Notes under the pieces: generated by a model
What the model saw: the letters and a program-made list of their open reading frames with translations, nothing else
Database searches by the model: none
Told to the model about the DNA's origin: nothing
Source of the DNA: Polaromonas sp.
Lineage (GTDB): Bacteria > Pseudomonadota > Gammaproteobacteria > Burkholderiales > Burkholderiaceae_C
Direction: 5' to 3'
DNA length: 64,000 bases
NCBI RefSeq assembly: GCF_029945895.1
Contig: NZ_JAQSDL010000106.1
Coordinates: 1 to 64,000, forward strand
In this document: positions 29,148 to 39,013 of the stretch, piece after piece
Numbering within the stretch: the stretch's first letter is position 1
Layout of the letters: every line of letters begins with the position of its first letter
Translations under genes and position numbers: made by a program

Positions 29148-30047
29148 TCAGACAAGAAGAAAATCGCCCACCGCACTGACCTGATCCATCGCCACCAGTG
29201 TCGGTGCATGGCCTACCCCGTCAAACGCCACCAGGCGAGCCCGTGGACCACGTTGCGTCATGGCCAGCGCCGTGGCATGGCTGAGCAGATCCGATTGTGC
29301 GCCACGCACGACCAGCGTCGGCGCCCGAATGTTGTCAAAAAGTTGCCACAGCAGCGCCTCGCCTTCGCGCGCCGCCGCTTCGGTCGTCGCCCGGACCGGC
29401 TCCGCAATGGCCGGGTCGTAATGCAGCATCACACGGCCATCGTCTGCACCGGGCACAGGCTTGACCATGTGGCGCGACAGAGCCATCCATTGTTCGGGCG
29501 TGTGCGGGCCAAAACTGGTCGAGATCGCCCACATCGCATCAGCAGCCTCCTGCAGCGAGCCAAAGTGCCCGGCCTTGCCAAGGTAGGCGGCAATACGCGC
29601 AATGGCCTGCCACTCAATGGCCGGCCCCACATCGTTCAGGACCAGCTTGTGAACAGGCGCTGGCAAGGGCAGCTCAGGCTGGCCAGCAATGACCATGCCG
29701 ATCAGGCCGCCCATGCTGGTGCCAACCCAGTCCAGCGTCGTGACCGGCGCTTGCTGGTGCAGGTGCGCCAGCAGTGCCATCATGTCCGCCGCGTACTGGG
29801 GAATCTGGTAACCCATGGGGTCCTGGAGCCAGTCGCTGCGGCCGCGGCCGACGACGTCGGGGCACACGACCCGGACCTCGTCCGACAGGTACTCTGCCAG
29901 CACGTCAAAATCCCTGCCCTGGCGCGACAGGCCGTGCACACACAGCACCACATGCGGGTTGGCCGGATCGCCCCACTCCCAGTACGCCATGCGGTGCCCT
30001 CCCGAAACGTCGGGGCAGGATACGTAGTTCAGCGTAGGTTCAGTCAT
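29148..30047 (-). CDS. Alpha/beta-hydrolase
   Basis: This is a 299-residue cytoplasmic alpha/beta-hydrolase. The oxyanion region is VVLCVHGLSRQGRDFD, the nucleophile elbow is WVGTSMGGLIGM, an acidic residue lies in VVRGAQSDLL and the catalytic histidine in FDGVGHAPTL. Substrate is not evident. It is divergently placed (93 bp) from 3-hydroxybutyrate dehydrogenase, so hydrolysis of a 3-hydroxybutyrate oligomer or ester is a reasonable guess. It lies 23 bp upstream of relA and may share its transcript. Confidence 0.85.
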   Translation of the reverse strand: MTEPTLNYVSCPDVSGGHRMAYWEWGDPANPHVVLCVHGLSRQGRDFDVLAEYLSDEVRVVCPDVVGRGRSDWLQDPMGYQIPQYAADMMALLAHLHQQAPVTTLDWVGTSMGGLIGMVIAGQPELPLPAPVHKLVLNDVGPAIEWQAIARIAAYLGKAGHFGSLQEAADAMWAISTSFGPHTPEQWMALSRHMVKPVPGADDGRVMLHYDPAIAEPVRATTEAAAREGEALLWQLFDNIRAPTLVVRGAQSDLLSHATALAMTQRGPRARLVAFDGVGHAPTLVAMDQVSAVGDFLLV

Positions 30048-30140
30048 GGCCAGGGAATCCGGGTTGCAGGCTTGATAATTGCGCGGGCCGCTGATTTTTC
30101 AGCGTCTGACAGGCATCGTAAATCATCCGGAGAAAACTTC

Positions 30141-30923
30141 ATGCTCAAAGGTAAAACTGCACTCGTGACCGGCTCCACCAGCGGCATCGGACTGGGGATC
30201 GCCAGGGCGCTGGCGGCACAGGGTGCCAACATCGTGCTCAACGGCTTCGGCGACACCGAAGGACCCAAGGTGGAAATTGCTGCGCTGGGTGTGAAGGTGG
30301 CCTACCACGGTGCCGACATGAGCAAGCCCGCCGAGATTGAGGCCATGATGACTTTTGCCGCGGCGCAATTCGGACAGGTGGACATCCTGGTCAACAACGC
30401 CGGCATCCAGCATGTAGCAAAAATCGAGAACTTTCCGGTCGAACGCTGGGACGCCGTTCTGGCGATCAACCTGAGCAGCGCCTTCCACGCCACACGGCTG
30501 GCCCTGCCGGCCATGCAGGCCGCCAATGGCGGCAAGGGCTGGGGCCGCATCATCAACGTCGCCTCGGTGCACGGCCTGGTGGGCTCGGCGGAAAAATCTG
30601 CCTATGTCGCGGCCAAACACGGCATCGTCGGCCTGACCAAGGTGACGGCTCTCGAGAACGCCACCACCGGTGTGACCTGCAACGCCATCTGCCCGGGCTG
30701 GGTCCTGACGCCGCTGGTGCAAAAACAGGTGGATGCCAAGGCCGCGGCTGGCGGCATCTCCAACGAACAGGCCACGCAGCAACTGCTGGGCGAAAAAGAG
30801 CCGTCGATGCAATTCACCACGCCCGAGGAACTGGGCGCGCTGGCGGTGTTTTTCTGCTCGCCGGCCGGCAACAATGTGCGCGGCGTGGCGTGGAACATGG
30901 ACGGCGGCTGGGCAGCGCAGTAA
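30141..30923 (+). CDS. bdhA: D-beta-hydroxybutyrate dehydrogenase
   Basis: This short-chain dehydrogenase oxidises 3-hydroxybutyrate released from PHB to acetoacetate with NAD. The 260-residue protein has the cofactor loop TGSTSGIGLG, NNAGIQHV, the catalytic Tyr/Lys in SAYVAAKHG, and the family-typical CPGWVLTPLVQKQ and C-terminal MDGGWAAQ. The ATG at 30141 has GGAGA 8 bases upstream. The frame is open far upstream, but that is the antisense shadow of the hydrolase gene. It fits functionally with phaR and phaZ in this window. Confidence 0.93.
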   Translation: MLKGKTALVTGSTSGIGLGIARALAAQGANIVLNGFGDTEGPKVEIAALGVKVAYHGADMSKPAEIEAMMTFAAAQFGQVDILVNNAGIQHVAKIENFPVERWDAVLAINLSSAFHATRLALPAMQAANGGKGWGRIINVASVHGLVGSAEKSAYVAAKHGIVGLTKVTALENATTGVTCNAICPGWVLTPLVQKQVDAKAAAGGISNEQATQQLLGEKEPSMQFTTPEELGALAVFFCSPAGNNVRGVAWNMDGGWAAQ

Positions 30924-30944
30924 AGCGCCGAAACCCCAAGACGC

Positions 30945-30976
30945 GCCAGGCTGGCGGCAAATGCCGCCAGCCTGGC
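30945..30976 (+). terminator. Strong hairpin after bdhA
   Basis: A perfect 14-bp stem GCCAGGCTGGCGGC/GCCGCCAGCCTGGC with loop AAAT lies 22 bases after the stop. No T-run follows, so it may protect the 3' end or act as an incomplete terminator. Confidence 0.5.
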
Positions 30977-30990
30977 ATGCATCAAGAAAT

Positions 30991-31050
30991 ATAGCCAAAT
31001 CGGCCACCAGCCCTTGCTGGTATTGCGCAGGCAGCTATTGTTTTAATAGC
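30991..31050 (-). repeat. Dispersed ATAGC element, copy 6 (complete, intergenic)
   Basis: On the minus strand: GCTATTAAAACAATAGCTGC, CTGCGC, then AGCAAGGGCTGGTGGCCGAT and a closing TTGGCTAT. It is the most complete copy, with both arms and no overlapping gene. Confidence 0.8.
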
Positions 31051-31126
31051 AAACTCATGCTGCTCGCACCATGCCTGCACAGCGGGTGTCGGCTGGTCCA
31101 CCGAAAGACATATCGCGCCGGCCATA

Positions 31127-31160
31127 GAAAAAGCCCCAAGTCGCAAGCGACTTGGGGCTT
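31127..31160 (-). terminator. Rho-independent terminator after tRNA-Val(CAC)
   Basis: A perfect 14-bp stem, AAGCCCCAAGTCGC/GCGACTTGGGGCTT, with a 2-base loop is followed on the minus strand by a T-run. It lies directly downstream of the tRNA. Confidence 0.88.
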
Positions 31161-31166
31161 CAATTC

Positions 31167-31241
31167 TGGTGGGCGGTGCAAGTTTCGAACTTGCGACCCC
31201 TGCAGTGTGAATGCAGTGCTCTACCCCTGAGCTAACCGCCC
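31167..31241 (-). tRNA. tRNA-Val (anticodon CAC)
   Basis: On the minus strand the acceptor GGGCGG pairs with CCGCCC, followed by A and an encoded CCA. The anticodon stem CTGCA/TGCAG holds the loop TTCACAC with anticodon CAC, which reads the GUG valine codon. It is 75 nt long. Confidence 0.95.
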
Positions 31242-31275
31242 TGTTTGGTCAGCCTCAGATTATAAGGGTTTTTTG

Positions 31276-31983
31276 TCACGCACCGGCAAGTTCGCGCCAG
31301 ACAGTTTTGCCTTTGCTGCTTTTATCGATGTCTGCCAGCAGGCTTTCGTGGGCGGCGATCTCCTGATCGTTGGCCAGCAGCAGGGGCAAATCAAAACCGC
31401 TGAGGTCCATGGCTACTGCGGCGCCACCGTCCTGCGTACTGCCGCCCAGGTCCATCACCAGCGAATTCTGCCCGCGTGTCAGGTTGATATAGACGTCGGC
31501 CAGCAGTTCGGCGTCGAGCAGGGCGCCATGCAGTGTGCGGCCCGAGTTGTCGACGTCCAGGCGGTCGCACAGGGCGTCGAGAGAATTGCGTTTGCCGGGA
31601 TACAGCTCCTTGGCCATCATCAGGCTGTCGGTGACCTTGGCCACGCAGTTGCGGATCGAGACACGTTCCATCAGCTCGAGTTCCTTGTCCAGGAAACTGA
31701 TGTCGAAGGGCGCGTTGTGGATGATGAGCTCGGCGCCGTCGAGATAAGCCAGCAGTTCGTCAGCGATGGCCGGAAACTTGGGCTTGTCCTGCAGGAACTC
31801 GTTGCTGATGCCGTGCACCTTGAGCGCGTCCTCGTGGCTGTCGCGCTCGGGGTTCAGGTAGAAATGTTTGTTGTTGCCGGTGAGCTTGCGGCCGATCAGC
31901 TCGACGCAGCCGATTTCGATGATGCGGTCGCCGTTTTCAGCGGACAGACCGGTGGTTTCAGTGTCAAGAACGATTTGGCGCAT
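31276..31983 (-). CDS. dnaQ: DNA polymerase III epsilon subunit (proofreading exonuclease)
   Basis: DnaQ is the 3'-5' proofreading subunit of the replicative polymerase. The 235-residue protein has Exo I DTETTGLS, Exo II HNAPFDISFLD, and Exo III with HGALLDAELLADVY. The C-terminal tail that binds the alpha subunit is present. The first ATG (MRQIVLDTETTG) is right at the exonuclease domain, as in the family. Confidence 0.95.
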   Translation of the reverse strand: MRQIVLDTETTGLSAENGDRIIEIGCVELIGRKLTGNNKHFYLNPERDSHEDALKVHGISNEFLQDKPKFPAIADELLAYLDGAELIIHNAPFDISFLDKELELMERVSIRNCVAKVTDSLMMAKELYPGKRNSLDALCDRLDVDNSGRTLHGALLDAELLADVYINLTRGQNSLVMDLGGSTQDGGAAVAMDLSGFDLPLLLANDQEIAAHESLLADIDKSSKGKTVWRELAGA

Positions 31984-32164
31984 GCCGGGATTATCGCTCC
32001 ACGCCGACGCCTTGCCGCCGACCGGTCAAGCGGAAAAACATGCCGGGCCCGCTTCTTGCAGTACATTAAGGACCAATTATTTAAACCTAAACAAACCGGC
32101 ACAGGTATCGCCATGTGCCCGGCATTTTCAACGTGTCTTTTCTTTTTCAATACAGCGGAAAACC

Positions 32165-33280
32165 ATGACCCCTGCCCTTCGCATCCTCGCTTCCGTGGTG
32201 GCACTGTCCGCCAGCCTGTCGGCCCAGGCCGATTCCAAACCGATTCTGATCGGCCAGACCTATCCACAAAGCGGTCCGCTGGCATCGCTGGCGACCGAGC
32301 CGCTGACGGGCATACGCGCGATGCTCAGGGCCGTCAATGCAGCCGGTGGTGTCAATGGCCGCCCCGTGGAACTCAAACAGATGGATGACGCCTACGACGC
32401 TGTCCGGGCAGCAGACAACGTCAAAAAGCTGGAGGCGGAAGGCGCCGTGGCGATCCTGATGCCGATTGGCACCACCTCGTCGGTCGGCGCACTCAAGGCG
32501 GCCAATGAACTGAAGATCCCGCTGGTCGCACCCTACACGGGCGCCGGACCGGTCGTCAAATTTTCCGAATACGGTTTTCCGGTGCGCATCAGCTTCGATG
32601 AGGAATACGGGCGCATCGTCAACCACCTGTTCACGGTGGGCATCACGCGTATTGCCTTTGCACACAATGACAATCCCGGCGCCCGCTCGGCCATGGAAAG
32701 CACGCGCAAATTCATCGAGGAGCGGGGCAGCAAGATGGTCGGCAGCGCCGCCATCCAGAACGACGGCTCCGACGCAGAAGCCAGAGCGGTCGAATTGGCC
32801 AAACTCAAGCCCGCCGCCATCGTGCTGTCGGCAACCAATGCGGTCACCGCCAAATTCATCAAGGCCTACCGCGCCGCCGGGGCAGAAGCCCGGTTTTACT
32901 CCTTCTCTTTCCTGAACGGGCAGCAATTGCAGAAGGACATAGGCGCGGATGCCGTGGGTGTGGTGGTGTCACAGGTGGTGCCCTACCCCTGGAATCCGGC
33001 GCTGCCGGTCCTCGCGGAATACCAGGCGGCCATGAAGAAGATGGGCGTCACGGAACTCAGTTATGGCAGCCTCGAAGGCTACGTCAGCACCAAGGTGCTG
33101 ATCGAAGGCCTCAAACGCGCCGGCGCCAACCCGACAGCCGAATCACTGAAAAAAGCGCTTGAAAGCTTCAAGTCACTGGACCTGGGCGGCGTCTTCGTGC
33201 GCTACGGTCCGACCGATCACCAGGGCATGAATTTTTCCGAGCTGTCCATGCTGCGCAAGGACGGCGGCTACGTGCGCTGA
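32165..33280 (+). CDS. ABC transporter periplasmic substrate-binding protein (Leu/Ile/Val-type)
   Basis: The 371-residue protein begins with a signal peptide (MTPALRILASVVALSASLSA, cleavage near QA/DSK). It has the type I periplasmic binding fold of the branched-chain amino-acid family: ILIGQTYPQSGPLA, NAAGGVNGRPVELKQMDD and SYGSLEGYVSTKVLIEGL. No permease or ATPase gene is nearby, so it is an orphan receptor; the ligand (amino acid, aromatic acid or amide) cannot be read from sequence. The earlier in-frame region overlaps dnaQ and was rejected. Confidence 0.88.
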   Translation: MTPALRILASVVALSASLSAQADSKPILIGQTYPQSGPLASLATEPLTGIRAMLRAVNAAGGVNGRPVELKQMDDAYDAVRAADNVKKLEAEGAVAILMPIGTTSSVGALKAANELKIPLVAPYTGAGPVVKFSEYGFPVRISFDEEYGRIVNHLFTVGITRIAFAHNDNPGARSAMESTRKFIEERGSKMVGSAAIQNDGSDAEARAVELAKLKPAAIVLSATNAVTAKFIKAYRAAGAEARFYSFSFLNGQQLQKDIGADAVGVVVSQVVPYPWNPALPVLAEYQAAMKKMGVTELSYGSLEGYVSTKVLIEGLKRAGANPTAESLKKALESFKSLDLGGVFVRYGPTDHQGMNFSELSMLRKDGGYVR

Positions 33281-33321
33281 CCGCAAACCGGGCGATCCGG
33301 CACACCGCGCCGCTCAGTGCC

Positions 33322-33660
33322 TCAATGCACTTCCTTGGCGTGGTTGATCGAGTATTTGGGAATCTCGACCGTCAGGTCGGTCTGGGCCACGATGGCCTGG
33401 CAGCTCAGGCGCGAGTTGGGCTCCAGGCCCCAGGCGCGGTCCAGCAGGTCTTCCTCGCTCTCGTCCATCTCGTTGAGCGAGCGCATGCCTTCGCGCACGA
33501 TGACGTGACAGGTGGTGCAGGCACAGCTCATGTCGCAGGCGTGTTCGATGTTGATGTCGTTCTCGAGCAGCGCCTCGCAGATGGACGTGCCGGCAGGCGC
33601 GGACACTTCGGCTCCGTTGGGGCAGTATTCAGGATGAGGCAGTATTTTGATGATGGGCAT
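33322..33660 (-). CDS. fdx: [2Fe-2S] ferredoxin of the Isc system
   Basis: This 112-residue adrenodoxin-type ferredoxin supplies electrons for Fe-S assembly. The four cluster cysteines lie in EHACDMSCACTTCHV and RLSCQAI. The typical SLNEMDESEEDLLDRAWGLE segment is present. It is the last gene of the isc operon, 19 bp after hscA. Confidence 0.96.
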   Translation of the reverse strand: MPIIKILPHPEYCPNGAEVSAPAGTSICEALLENDINIEHACDMSCACTTCHVIVREGMRSLNEMDESEEDLLDRAWGLEPNSRLSCQAIVAQTDLTVEIPKYSINHAKEVH

Positions 33661-33679
33661 GGTGTGTTCGGTCCGTGGG

Positions 33680-35554
33680 TCAGACCGTCGCTATGTTTTT
33701 TCCGGCCAGGGCCTGGCGGATGCCGCGGTTCATGCGCTGGGCCGCAAAGTTCTCGGTACCGGCAGCCAGGGCCTTGATGGCGGCTTCGATCTGCGCGGCG
33801 TCGCCCTGCTGCCGGACGGCCGCCAGGTCGGCCATCAGGCGATCGATCTCCGCTTTTTCCTCGGGGGTCAGCAGGTCGGCATCGGCATCCAGCGCACTGC
33901 GCGTTGCCAGGATCATGCGGTCGGCATCGACCTGCGCCTCGGCCAGCGCGCGCGCCTGCATGTCCTGCTGGGCCGTCGAAAAACTCTCCTGCAGCATGCG
34001 GGCAATGTCGTCGTCGGACAGACCGTAGGAGGGCTTCACGTCGATCCGCGCTTCCACGCCGCTGCCCTGCTCTTTCGCGCTGACGCTGAGCAGGCCATCA
34101 GCGTCCACGGTGAAGGTCACGCGGATGCGTGCCGCGCCCGCGGCCATCGGCGGGATGCCGCGCAGCTCGAAACGCGCGAGGCTGCGGCAGTCGGCCACGA
34201 GGTCGCGCTCGCCCTGCACCACATGCAGTGCCAGCGCGGTCTGGCCGTCCTGGTAGGTGGTGAAGTCCTGCGCCATCGCGGTCGGGATGGTCTGGTTGCG
34301 CGGCACGATGCGTTCGACCAGGCCGCCCATGGTTTCGATGCCCAGCGACAGCGGAATCACGTCGAGCAGCAGCAGGTCGCTGCCGGTGCTGTTGCCGGCC
34401 AGCTGGTTGGCCGAAATGGCCGCGCCCAGGGCCACGACTTCATCGGGGTTCAGGTTGGTCAGGGGCTCGCGGCCAAACAGGCCGGCGACAGCGCGGCGCA
34501 CCTGCGGCATGCGCGTGGACCCGCCCACCAGCACCACGCCCTGGACCTCGTCTTTGCCCAGCCCGGCATCGCGCAGGGCCTTGCGCGCCACCGTCAGCGT
34601 GCGCTGGGTCAGCCCGGCCGTGGCCGCTTCAAAGTCCGCGGCCTTCATGTCAAATTGCACGTTAGCCCTTGCCAGACGGGCGGAGAATGCTACTGAATCC
34701 GTAGCAGACAAGGCCTCCTTGCAGGCTCGGGCCGCCTGCAGCAAGGCGGCTTTGTCGCCCGGTGTGAGGGTGTCGGCAGCCAGGCCGGCCTTGACCAGCA
34801 CCCATTCGACCAGCGCGCGGTCATAGTCGTCGCCGCCGAGGGCCGAGTCGCCGCCGGTGGCGACCACTTCAAACACGCCCTGCGTCAGGCGCAGGATGGA
34901 GATATCAAATGTGCCGCCACCGAGGTCGTAGATCGCGTAAACGCCTTCGCTGGCGTTGTCCAGGCCGTAGGCAATCGCCGCCGCGGTCGGCTCGTTGATC
35001 AGGCGCAACACGTTGAGCCCGGCCAGTTGCGCGGCATCCTTGGTGGCCTGCCGCTGGGCGTCGTCAAAATACGCCGGCACGGTGATGACCGCACCGAAGA
35101 TCTCGTCGTCAAAGCTGTCTTCTGCCCGGTAGCGCAAAGTCGCCAGGATCTCGGCGCTGACTTCGACCGGGCTTTTTTCACCGGCCACGGTCTGCAGCGT
35201 GACCATGCCGGGCTGGTCAATCAGCTGGTAAGGCAATTGCGCGCGGTTGCCGATGTCGTCAATACCACGGCCCATCAGGCGCTTGACCGAGGCGATGGTG
35301 TTTTGCGGGTCCTGCACCTGCGCAGCCAGTGCATCGAAACCGATCTGGCGGCTGGTGGCGCCGTTGTCATCCACCAGGTAACGCACCACGCTGGGCAGCA
35401 AGACGCGGCCCTGCGCATCGGGCAGGCATTCGGCCACGCCGCTGCGCACGCTGGCCACCAGCGAATGGGTGGTGCCCAGATCAATGCCGACGGCAATGCG
35501 CCGCTGGTGCGGATCGGGGGTCTGTCCGGGTTCGGAAATTTGCAGTAAGGCCAT
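33680..35554 (-). CDS. hscA: Fe-S assembly chaperone HscA (Hsp70 type)
   Basis: HscA with HscB helps move clusters from the IscU scaffold to target proteins. The 624-residue protein has [46 protein letters not shown] and [13 protein letters not shown], and the peptide-binding domain ([14 protein letters not shown]). The C-terminal EEVD-type tail of DnaK is absent, as expected for HscA. Confidence 0.96.
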   Translation of the reverse strand: MALLQISEPGQTPDPHQRRIAVGIDLGTTHSLVASVRSGVAECLPDAQGRVLLPSVVRYLVDDNGATSRQIGFDALAAQVQDPQNTIASVKRLMGRGIDDIGNRAQLPYQLIDQPGMVTLQTVAGEKSPVEVSAEILATLRYRAEDSFDDEIFGAVITVPAYFDDAQRQATKDAAQLAGLNVLRLINEPTAAAIAYGLDNASEGVYAIYDLGGGTFDISILRLTQGVFEVVATGGDSALGGDDYDRALVEWVLVKAGLAADTLTPGDKAALLQAARACKEALSATDSVAFSARLARANVQFDMKAADFEAATAGLTQRTLTVARKALRDAGLGKDEVQGVVLVGGSTRMPQVRRAVAGLFGREPLTNLNPDEVVALGAAISANQLAGNSTGSDLLLLDVIPLSLGIETMGGLVERIVPRNQTIPTAMAQDFTTYQDGQTALALHVVQGERDLVADCRSLARFELRGIPPMAAGAARIRVTFTVDADGLLSVSAKEQGSGVEARIDVKPSYGLSDDDIARMLQESFSTAQQDMQARALAEAQVDADRMILATRSALDADADLLTPEEKAEIDRLMADLAAVRQQGDAAQIEAAIKALAAGTENFAAQRMNRGIRQALAGKNIATV

Positions 35555-35589
35555 GAATGTTTTGGGTCGCGCTGGAGGTCTGGGACAGG

Positions 35590-36111
35590 CTATTGTCCCA
35601 GCGAGTCGATGCGCGCATCAATCTCGCTGCCAAAGCGCTCAATAAACATAAGGCTTCTCACCTGCTGGGCAGCAGCCGGATAGTCCTTGTCCCGATCCAG
35701 CGAGCGCTCTATTTTTGATAGCTGCTCGCGCTTGCTGTCCAGGGTCTGGGCGGCGATTTCTTCCAGACTGTCGAGTCCCTGGGCTTCTTCCAGCGCCTCG
35801 CGCCACTGCATCTGCTGGATCAGGAAATCCGGCGGCATGGCCGTGTTGCTCTCCGCCTGGATGGGCGCGCCGTGCAGCTCGCAGAGGTAGATTGCACGTT
35901 TGAGCGGATTTTTCAGCCGCTGGTAGGCCTCATTGATGCGTACCGACCACTGCATGGCCACACGCTGGGCGGCAGCGCCTTGCGCCGCAAACCGGTCGGG
36001 ATGCGCCTCGCGCTGCAGGTCCTTCCAACGCGCATCGAGTGCGGCACTGTCCTGCGCAAACTGCACAGGCAGGTCAAAAAGTTCGAAATCGTTGGATTGG
36101 AGACTTGTCAC
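35590..36111 (-). CDS. hscB: Fe-S assembly co-chaperone HscB
   Basis: HscB is a J-domain protein that brings IscU to HscA. The 173-residue protein has a J domain ([15 protein letters not shown] with the HPD motif, [18 protein letters not shown]) and the C-terminal IscU-binding helices. The GTG at 36111 gives the family length; the frame is open 26 codons further, into a structured spacer, without family similarity. A dispersed repeat (35709-35759) is translated as the [17 protein letters not shown] region. Confidence 0.93.
   Translation of the reverse strand: MTSLQSNDFELFDLPVQFAQDSAALDARWKDLQREAHPDRFAAQGAAAQRVAMQWSVRINEAYQRLKNPLKRAIYLCELHGAPIQAESNTAMPPDFLIQQMQWREALEEAQGLDSLEEIAAQTLDSKREQLSKIERSLDRDKDYPAAAQQVRSLMFIERFGSEIDARIDSLGQ
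35709..35759 (+). repeat. Dispersed ATAGC element, copy 7 (inside hscB)
   Basis: It reads TATTTTTGATAGCTGCTCGC, then GCTTGCTG and a diverged GGTCTGGGCGGCGATTT arm. It is antisense to hscB. Confidence 0.6.
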
Positions 36112-36250
36112 GGAAAGCCCGTTTTCGGGATAGGAAGCGTAGCGAGCGGGCGTCAGCGAGGTGCGGCCAGCGCGGAGCCACCGGAGCATACTTCAGGTAC
36201 GTGAGGATGGCGAGCACTGCCCGCGCCTCGATCACGCCTGCGCAGTAGCT

Positions 36251-36574
36251 TCACACCCGAAAAGATTCGCCGCATCCGCAGCGGTCGCGTTCATTCGGAT
36301 TGATGAACTTGAAGCCTTCATTGAGGCCCTCACGCACAAAGTCGAGCTGGGTGCCGTCGATGTAAGCCATGCTTTTCGGGTCCACCAGCACCTTCACGCC
36401 GTTGTCTTCAAACACCACGTCCTCCGGCGCAATCTCGTCGGCATATTCGAGTTTGTAGGCCAGGCCGGAGCAACCGGTGGTTCTGACGCCCAGGCGTACA
36501 CCCACGCCCCTGCCGCGTTTGGCCATGTAGCGGGTGACGTGACGTGCTGCGGCGTCTGTGAGGGTAACGGACAT
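36251..36574 (-). CDS. iscA: Fe-S cluster carrier IscA
   Basis: IscA is an A-type carrier that delivers [4Fe-4S] clusters. The 107-residue protein has the three conserved cysteines in TTGCSGLAY (Cys35) and RCGCGESF (two near residue 100). It lies between iscU and hscB. The gap to hscB is 139 bp, unusually long for this operon. Confidence 0.96.
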   Translation of the reverse strand: MSVTLTDAAARHVTRYMAKRGRGVGVRLGVRTTGCSGLAYKLEYADEIAPEDVVFEDNGVKVLVDPKSMAYIDGTQLDFVREGLNEGFKFINPNERDRCGCGESFRV

Positions 36575-36596
36575 GGTTCGCGCGGGTCAATGAAGG

Positions 36597-36983
36597 TTAT
36601 TGGGCGTGCTTGAGCTTGTAGTCGCTGACGGCCGCCTTGATGGCGTCTTCAGCGAGGATGGAGCAATGGATTTTCACGGGTGGCAGGGCCAGCTCTTCGG
36701 CAATCGCGCTGTTCTTGATGCTGGCCGCTTCGTCCAGGGTCTTGCCCTTGACCCACTCGGTCACGAGTGAACTCGACGCAATCGCGGAGCCGCAGCCGTA
36801 GGTCTTGAAACGCGCGTCTTCAATCACGCCCGTCAGCGGGTTGACCTTGATCTGCAGCTTCATGACGTCGCCGCAGGCCGGTGCGCCGACCATGCCGGTG
36901 CCTACCGAGTCGTCGCCCTTTTCAAACGAGCCGACGTTGCGGGGATTTTCGTAGTGGTCCACCACTTTTTCGCTGTATGCCAT
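36597..36983 (-). CDS. iscU: Fe-S cluster scaffold IscU
   Basis: IscU is the scaffold on which new clusters are built. The 128-residue protein carries the three cluster cysteines (GAPACGDVM, KTYGCGSAIASSS, KIHCSILAEDAI) and the HscA-recognition motif LPPVK. It follows iscS and precedes iscA. Confidence 0.97.
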   Translation of the reverse strand: MAYSEKVVDHYENPRNVGSFEKGDDSVGTGMVGAPACGDVMKLQIKVNPLTGVIEDARFKTYGCGSAIASSSLVTEWVKGKTLDEAASIKNSAIAEELALPPVKIHCSILAEDAIKAAVSDYKLKHAQ

Positions 36984-37028
36984 TTTGTTTACCTCTTCAA
37001 GCTGTTGGTGCGTTACGTACGGCCGGTC

Positions 37029-38246
37029 TCAGTGAGCAGCCCACTGGATGGTGGACAGATCCACGCCATCCTTGAACATATCCCAGAGCGGCGACAGGTC
37101 ACGCAGTTTGGCGACGTTTTCCTTGATCGTCGCCACGGCGTAATCAATCTCTTCTTCGGTTGTCCAGCGGCCTATGGTCATGCGCAGGCTGCTGTGGGCC
37201 AGCTCGTCGCTGCGGCCCAGGGCACGCAGCACATAGCTGGGCTCCAGGCTGGCCGACGTACAGGCCGATCCGCTGGACACCGCCAGGCCCTTGATACCCA
37301 TGATCAGGGACTCGCCCTCGACATAATTGAAGCTCATGTTGAGGTTGTGCGGCACGCGCTTGTCGGCATGGCCGTTGAGGAAAACCTCTTCCACGTCCTT
37401 CAGTCCCGCCAGCATGCGCTCGTGCAGGGCACGGATGCGCTTGTTTTCCTCGTGCATTTCCGCCTTGGCGATGCGGTAGGCCTCGCCCATGCCTACGCAC
37501 TGGTGCGTCGGCAAAGTGCCCGAACGCATGCCGCGCTCGTGGCCGCCACCGTGCATCTGGGCTTCCAGGCGAATCCGCGGCTTGCGGCGCACATACAGCG
37601 CGCCTATGCCCTTGGGGCCGTAGGTCTTGTGCGAGGTCAGGCTCATCAGGTCAACCGGCAAGGTCGCCAGATCAATGTCGACGCGGCCGGTGGCCTGCGC
37701 GGCGTCCACATGGAAAATGATGCCTTTTTCGCGGCACAGGGCGCCAATCGCCGGGATGTCCTGGATCACGCCAATTTCGTTGTTGACGAACATGACGCTG
37801 ACAATGATGGTGTCGGGGCGGATCGCCGCCTTCAGCACCTCGAGGTCGAGCAGACCATCGGCCTGCACGTCGAGATAAGTCACTTCAAATCCCTGGCGCT
37901 CCAGCTCCCGGCAGGTGTCGAGCACGGCCTTGTGCTCGGTCTTGACCGTGATCAGGTGTTTGCCTTTGGACTTGTAAAAATGCGCAGCACCCTTGAGCGC
38001 CAGGTTGTTGGACTCGGTGGCACCGCTGGTCCAGACGATCTCGCGCGGGTCGGCACCAATCAGCTCGGCCACCTGCTCGCGGGCTTTTTCCACCGCAGCT
38101 TCTGCTTCCCAGCCCCACGCATGACTGCGTGAAGCGGGATTGCCAAAATGCTCGCGCAACCAGGGAATCATGGCGTCCACCACGCGCGGGTCGCACGGGT
38201 TCGTGGCGCTGTAGTCCATGTAAATGGGGAAGTGTGGGGTTTCCAT
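37029..38246 (-). CDS. iscS: Cysteine desulfurase IscS
   Basis: IscS is a PLP enzyme that takes sulfur from cysteine for clusters and thiolated tRNA. The 405-residue protein has [14 protein letters not shown], the PLP lysine in [12 protein letters not shown], and the catalytic cysteine in [16 protein letters not shown]. The C-terminal IscU-binding end ([10 protein letters not shown]) is complete. Confidence 0.97.
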   Translation of the reverse strand: METPHFPIYMDYSATNPCDPRVVDAMIPWLREHFGNPASRSHAWGWEAEAAVEKAREQVAELIGADPREIVWTSGATESNNLALKGAAHFYKSKGKHLITVKTEHKAVLDTCRELERQGFEVTYLDVQADGLLDLEVLKAAIRPDTIIVSVMFVNNEIGVIQDIPAIGALCREKGIIFHVDAAQATGRVDIDLATLPVDLMSLTSHKTYGPKGIGALYVRRKPRIRLEAQMHGGGHERGMRSGTLPTHQCVGMGEAYRIAKAEMHEENKRIRALHERMLAGLKDVEEVFLNGHADKRVPHNLNMSFNYVEGESLIMGIKGLAVSSGSACTSASLEPSYVLRALGRSDELAHSSLRMTIGRWTTEEEIDYAVATIKENVAKLRDLSPLWDMFKDGVDLSTIQWAAH

Positions 38247-38342
38247 GTGGCTAGCTTTTTATTTCAGGGCTGGCTTGCAGCATCAGCATCAAAAATGGAC
38301 GGCAGTCTGCCCCCGGTTTTCCACCGGCAGCGACCGGCCGGA

Positions 38343-38879
38343 TCAGGACTTGGAGAACGCGTTACCCAGGGCAAACACCGAATTGGGCGCGTTGACGCGC
38401 ATCGGCTTGGCCACCGGCGCTGTGAAGATGGCTTTCTTCACCATGGGTGTGTTTTCGACCACGACGCCCTTGGCGAGCTGGTCGTCGACCAGCTTTTGCA
38501 GGGTCACGGAGTCGAGAAATTCCACCATGCGGCTGTTCAGCGAAGCCCACAACTCGTGCGTCATGCAACGACCACCGTCACCGAGACAGTTTTCCTTGCC
38601 GCCGCATTGGGTCGAGTCGATGGGTTCGTCCACCGACACAATGATGTCGGCAACGGTGATGGCTGCCGCCTTGCGGCCCAGGGTGTAACCGCCGCCGGGG
38701 CCACGGGTGGACTCGACGAGTTCATGGCGGCGCAGCTTGCCGAACAACTGCTCAAGGTAGGACAGCGAAATCTGCTGGCGCTGGCTGATGGCCGCCAGGG
38801 TAACGGGGCCGTTGTTCTGGCGCAGGGCCAGGTCAATCATCGCGGTGACCGCAAAGCGGCCTTTGGTCGTGAGGCGCAT
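38343..38879 (-). CDS. iscR: Fe-S responsive transcription regulator IscR
   Basis: IscR is an Rrf2-family [2Fe-2S] repressor of the isc operon. The 178-residue protein starts [19 protein letters not shown] with AAGGAG 7 bases before the ATG at 38879 (an upstream TTG is less likely). The three cluster cysteines lie in [14 protein letters not shown]. It heads the operon iscRSUA-hscBA-fdx and has a fitting operator at 39014-39038. Confidence 0.96.
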   Translation of the reverse strand: MRLTTKGRFAVTAMIDLALRQNNGPVTLAAISQRQQISLSYLEQLFGKLRRHELVESTRGPGGGYTLGRKAAAITVADIIVSVDEPIDSTQCGGKENCLGDGGRCMTHELWASLNSRMVEFLDSVTLQKLVDDQLAKGVVVENTPMVKKAIFTAPVAKPMRVNAPNSVFALGNAFSKS

Positions 38880-39013
38880 TTTCAAGCTCCTTAAAAGTTG
38901 GCTTGACTGTCGTTTGGCTCACCCTGCCAAGCTCGTGGCTTGAAAGGGAACTTTTTCTCCACCCGCCCCGGCCTGTCGGCCTGATCGGCTACAGGGCTTT
39001 TGTTGTTCTGCTT

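Noticed and set aside
35590-36189. Longer hscB start at the ATG at 36189
   Set aside because: The extra 26 codons lie in the structured spacer and have no HscB similarity; the GTG at 36111 gives the family length.
38898-38925. Second IscR site in the iscR leader
   Set aside because: Only one half-site (AGTCAAGCC) is recognisable; the other half does not fit.
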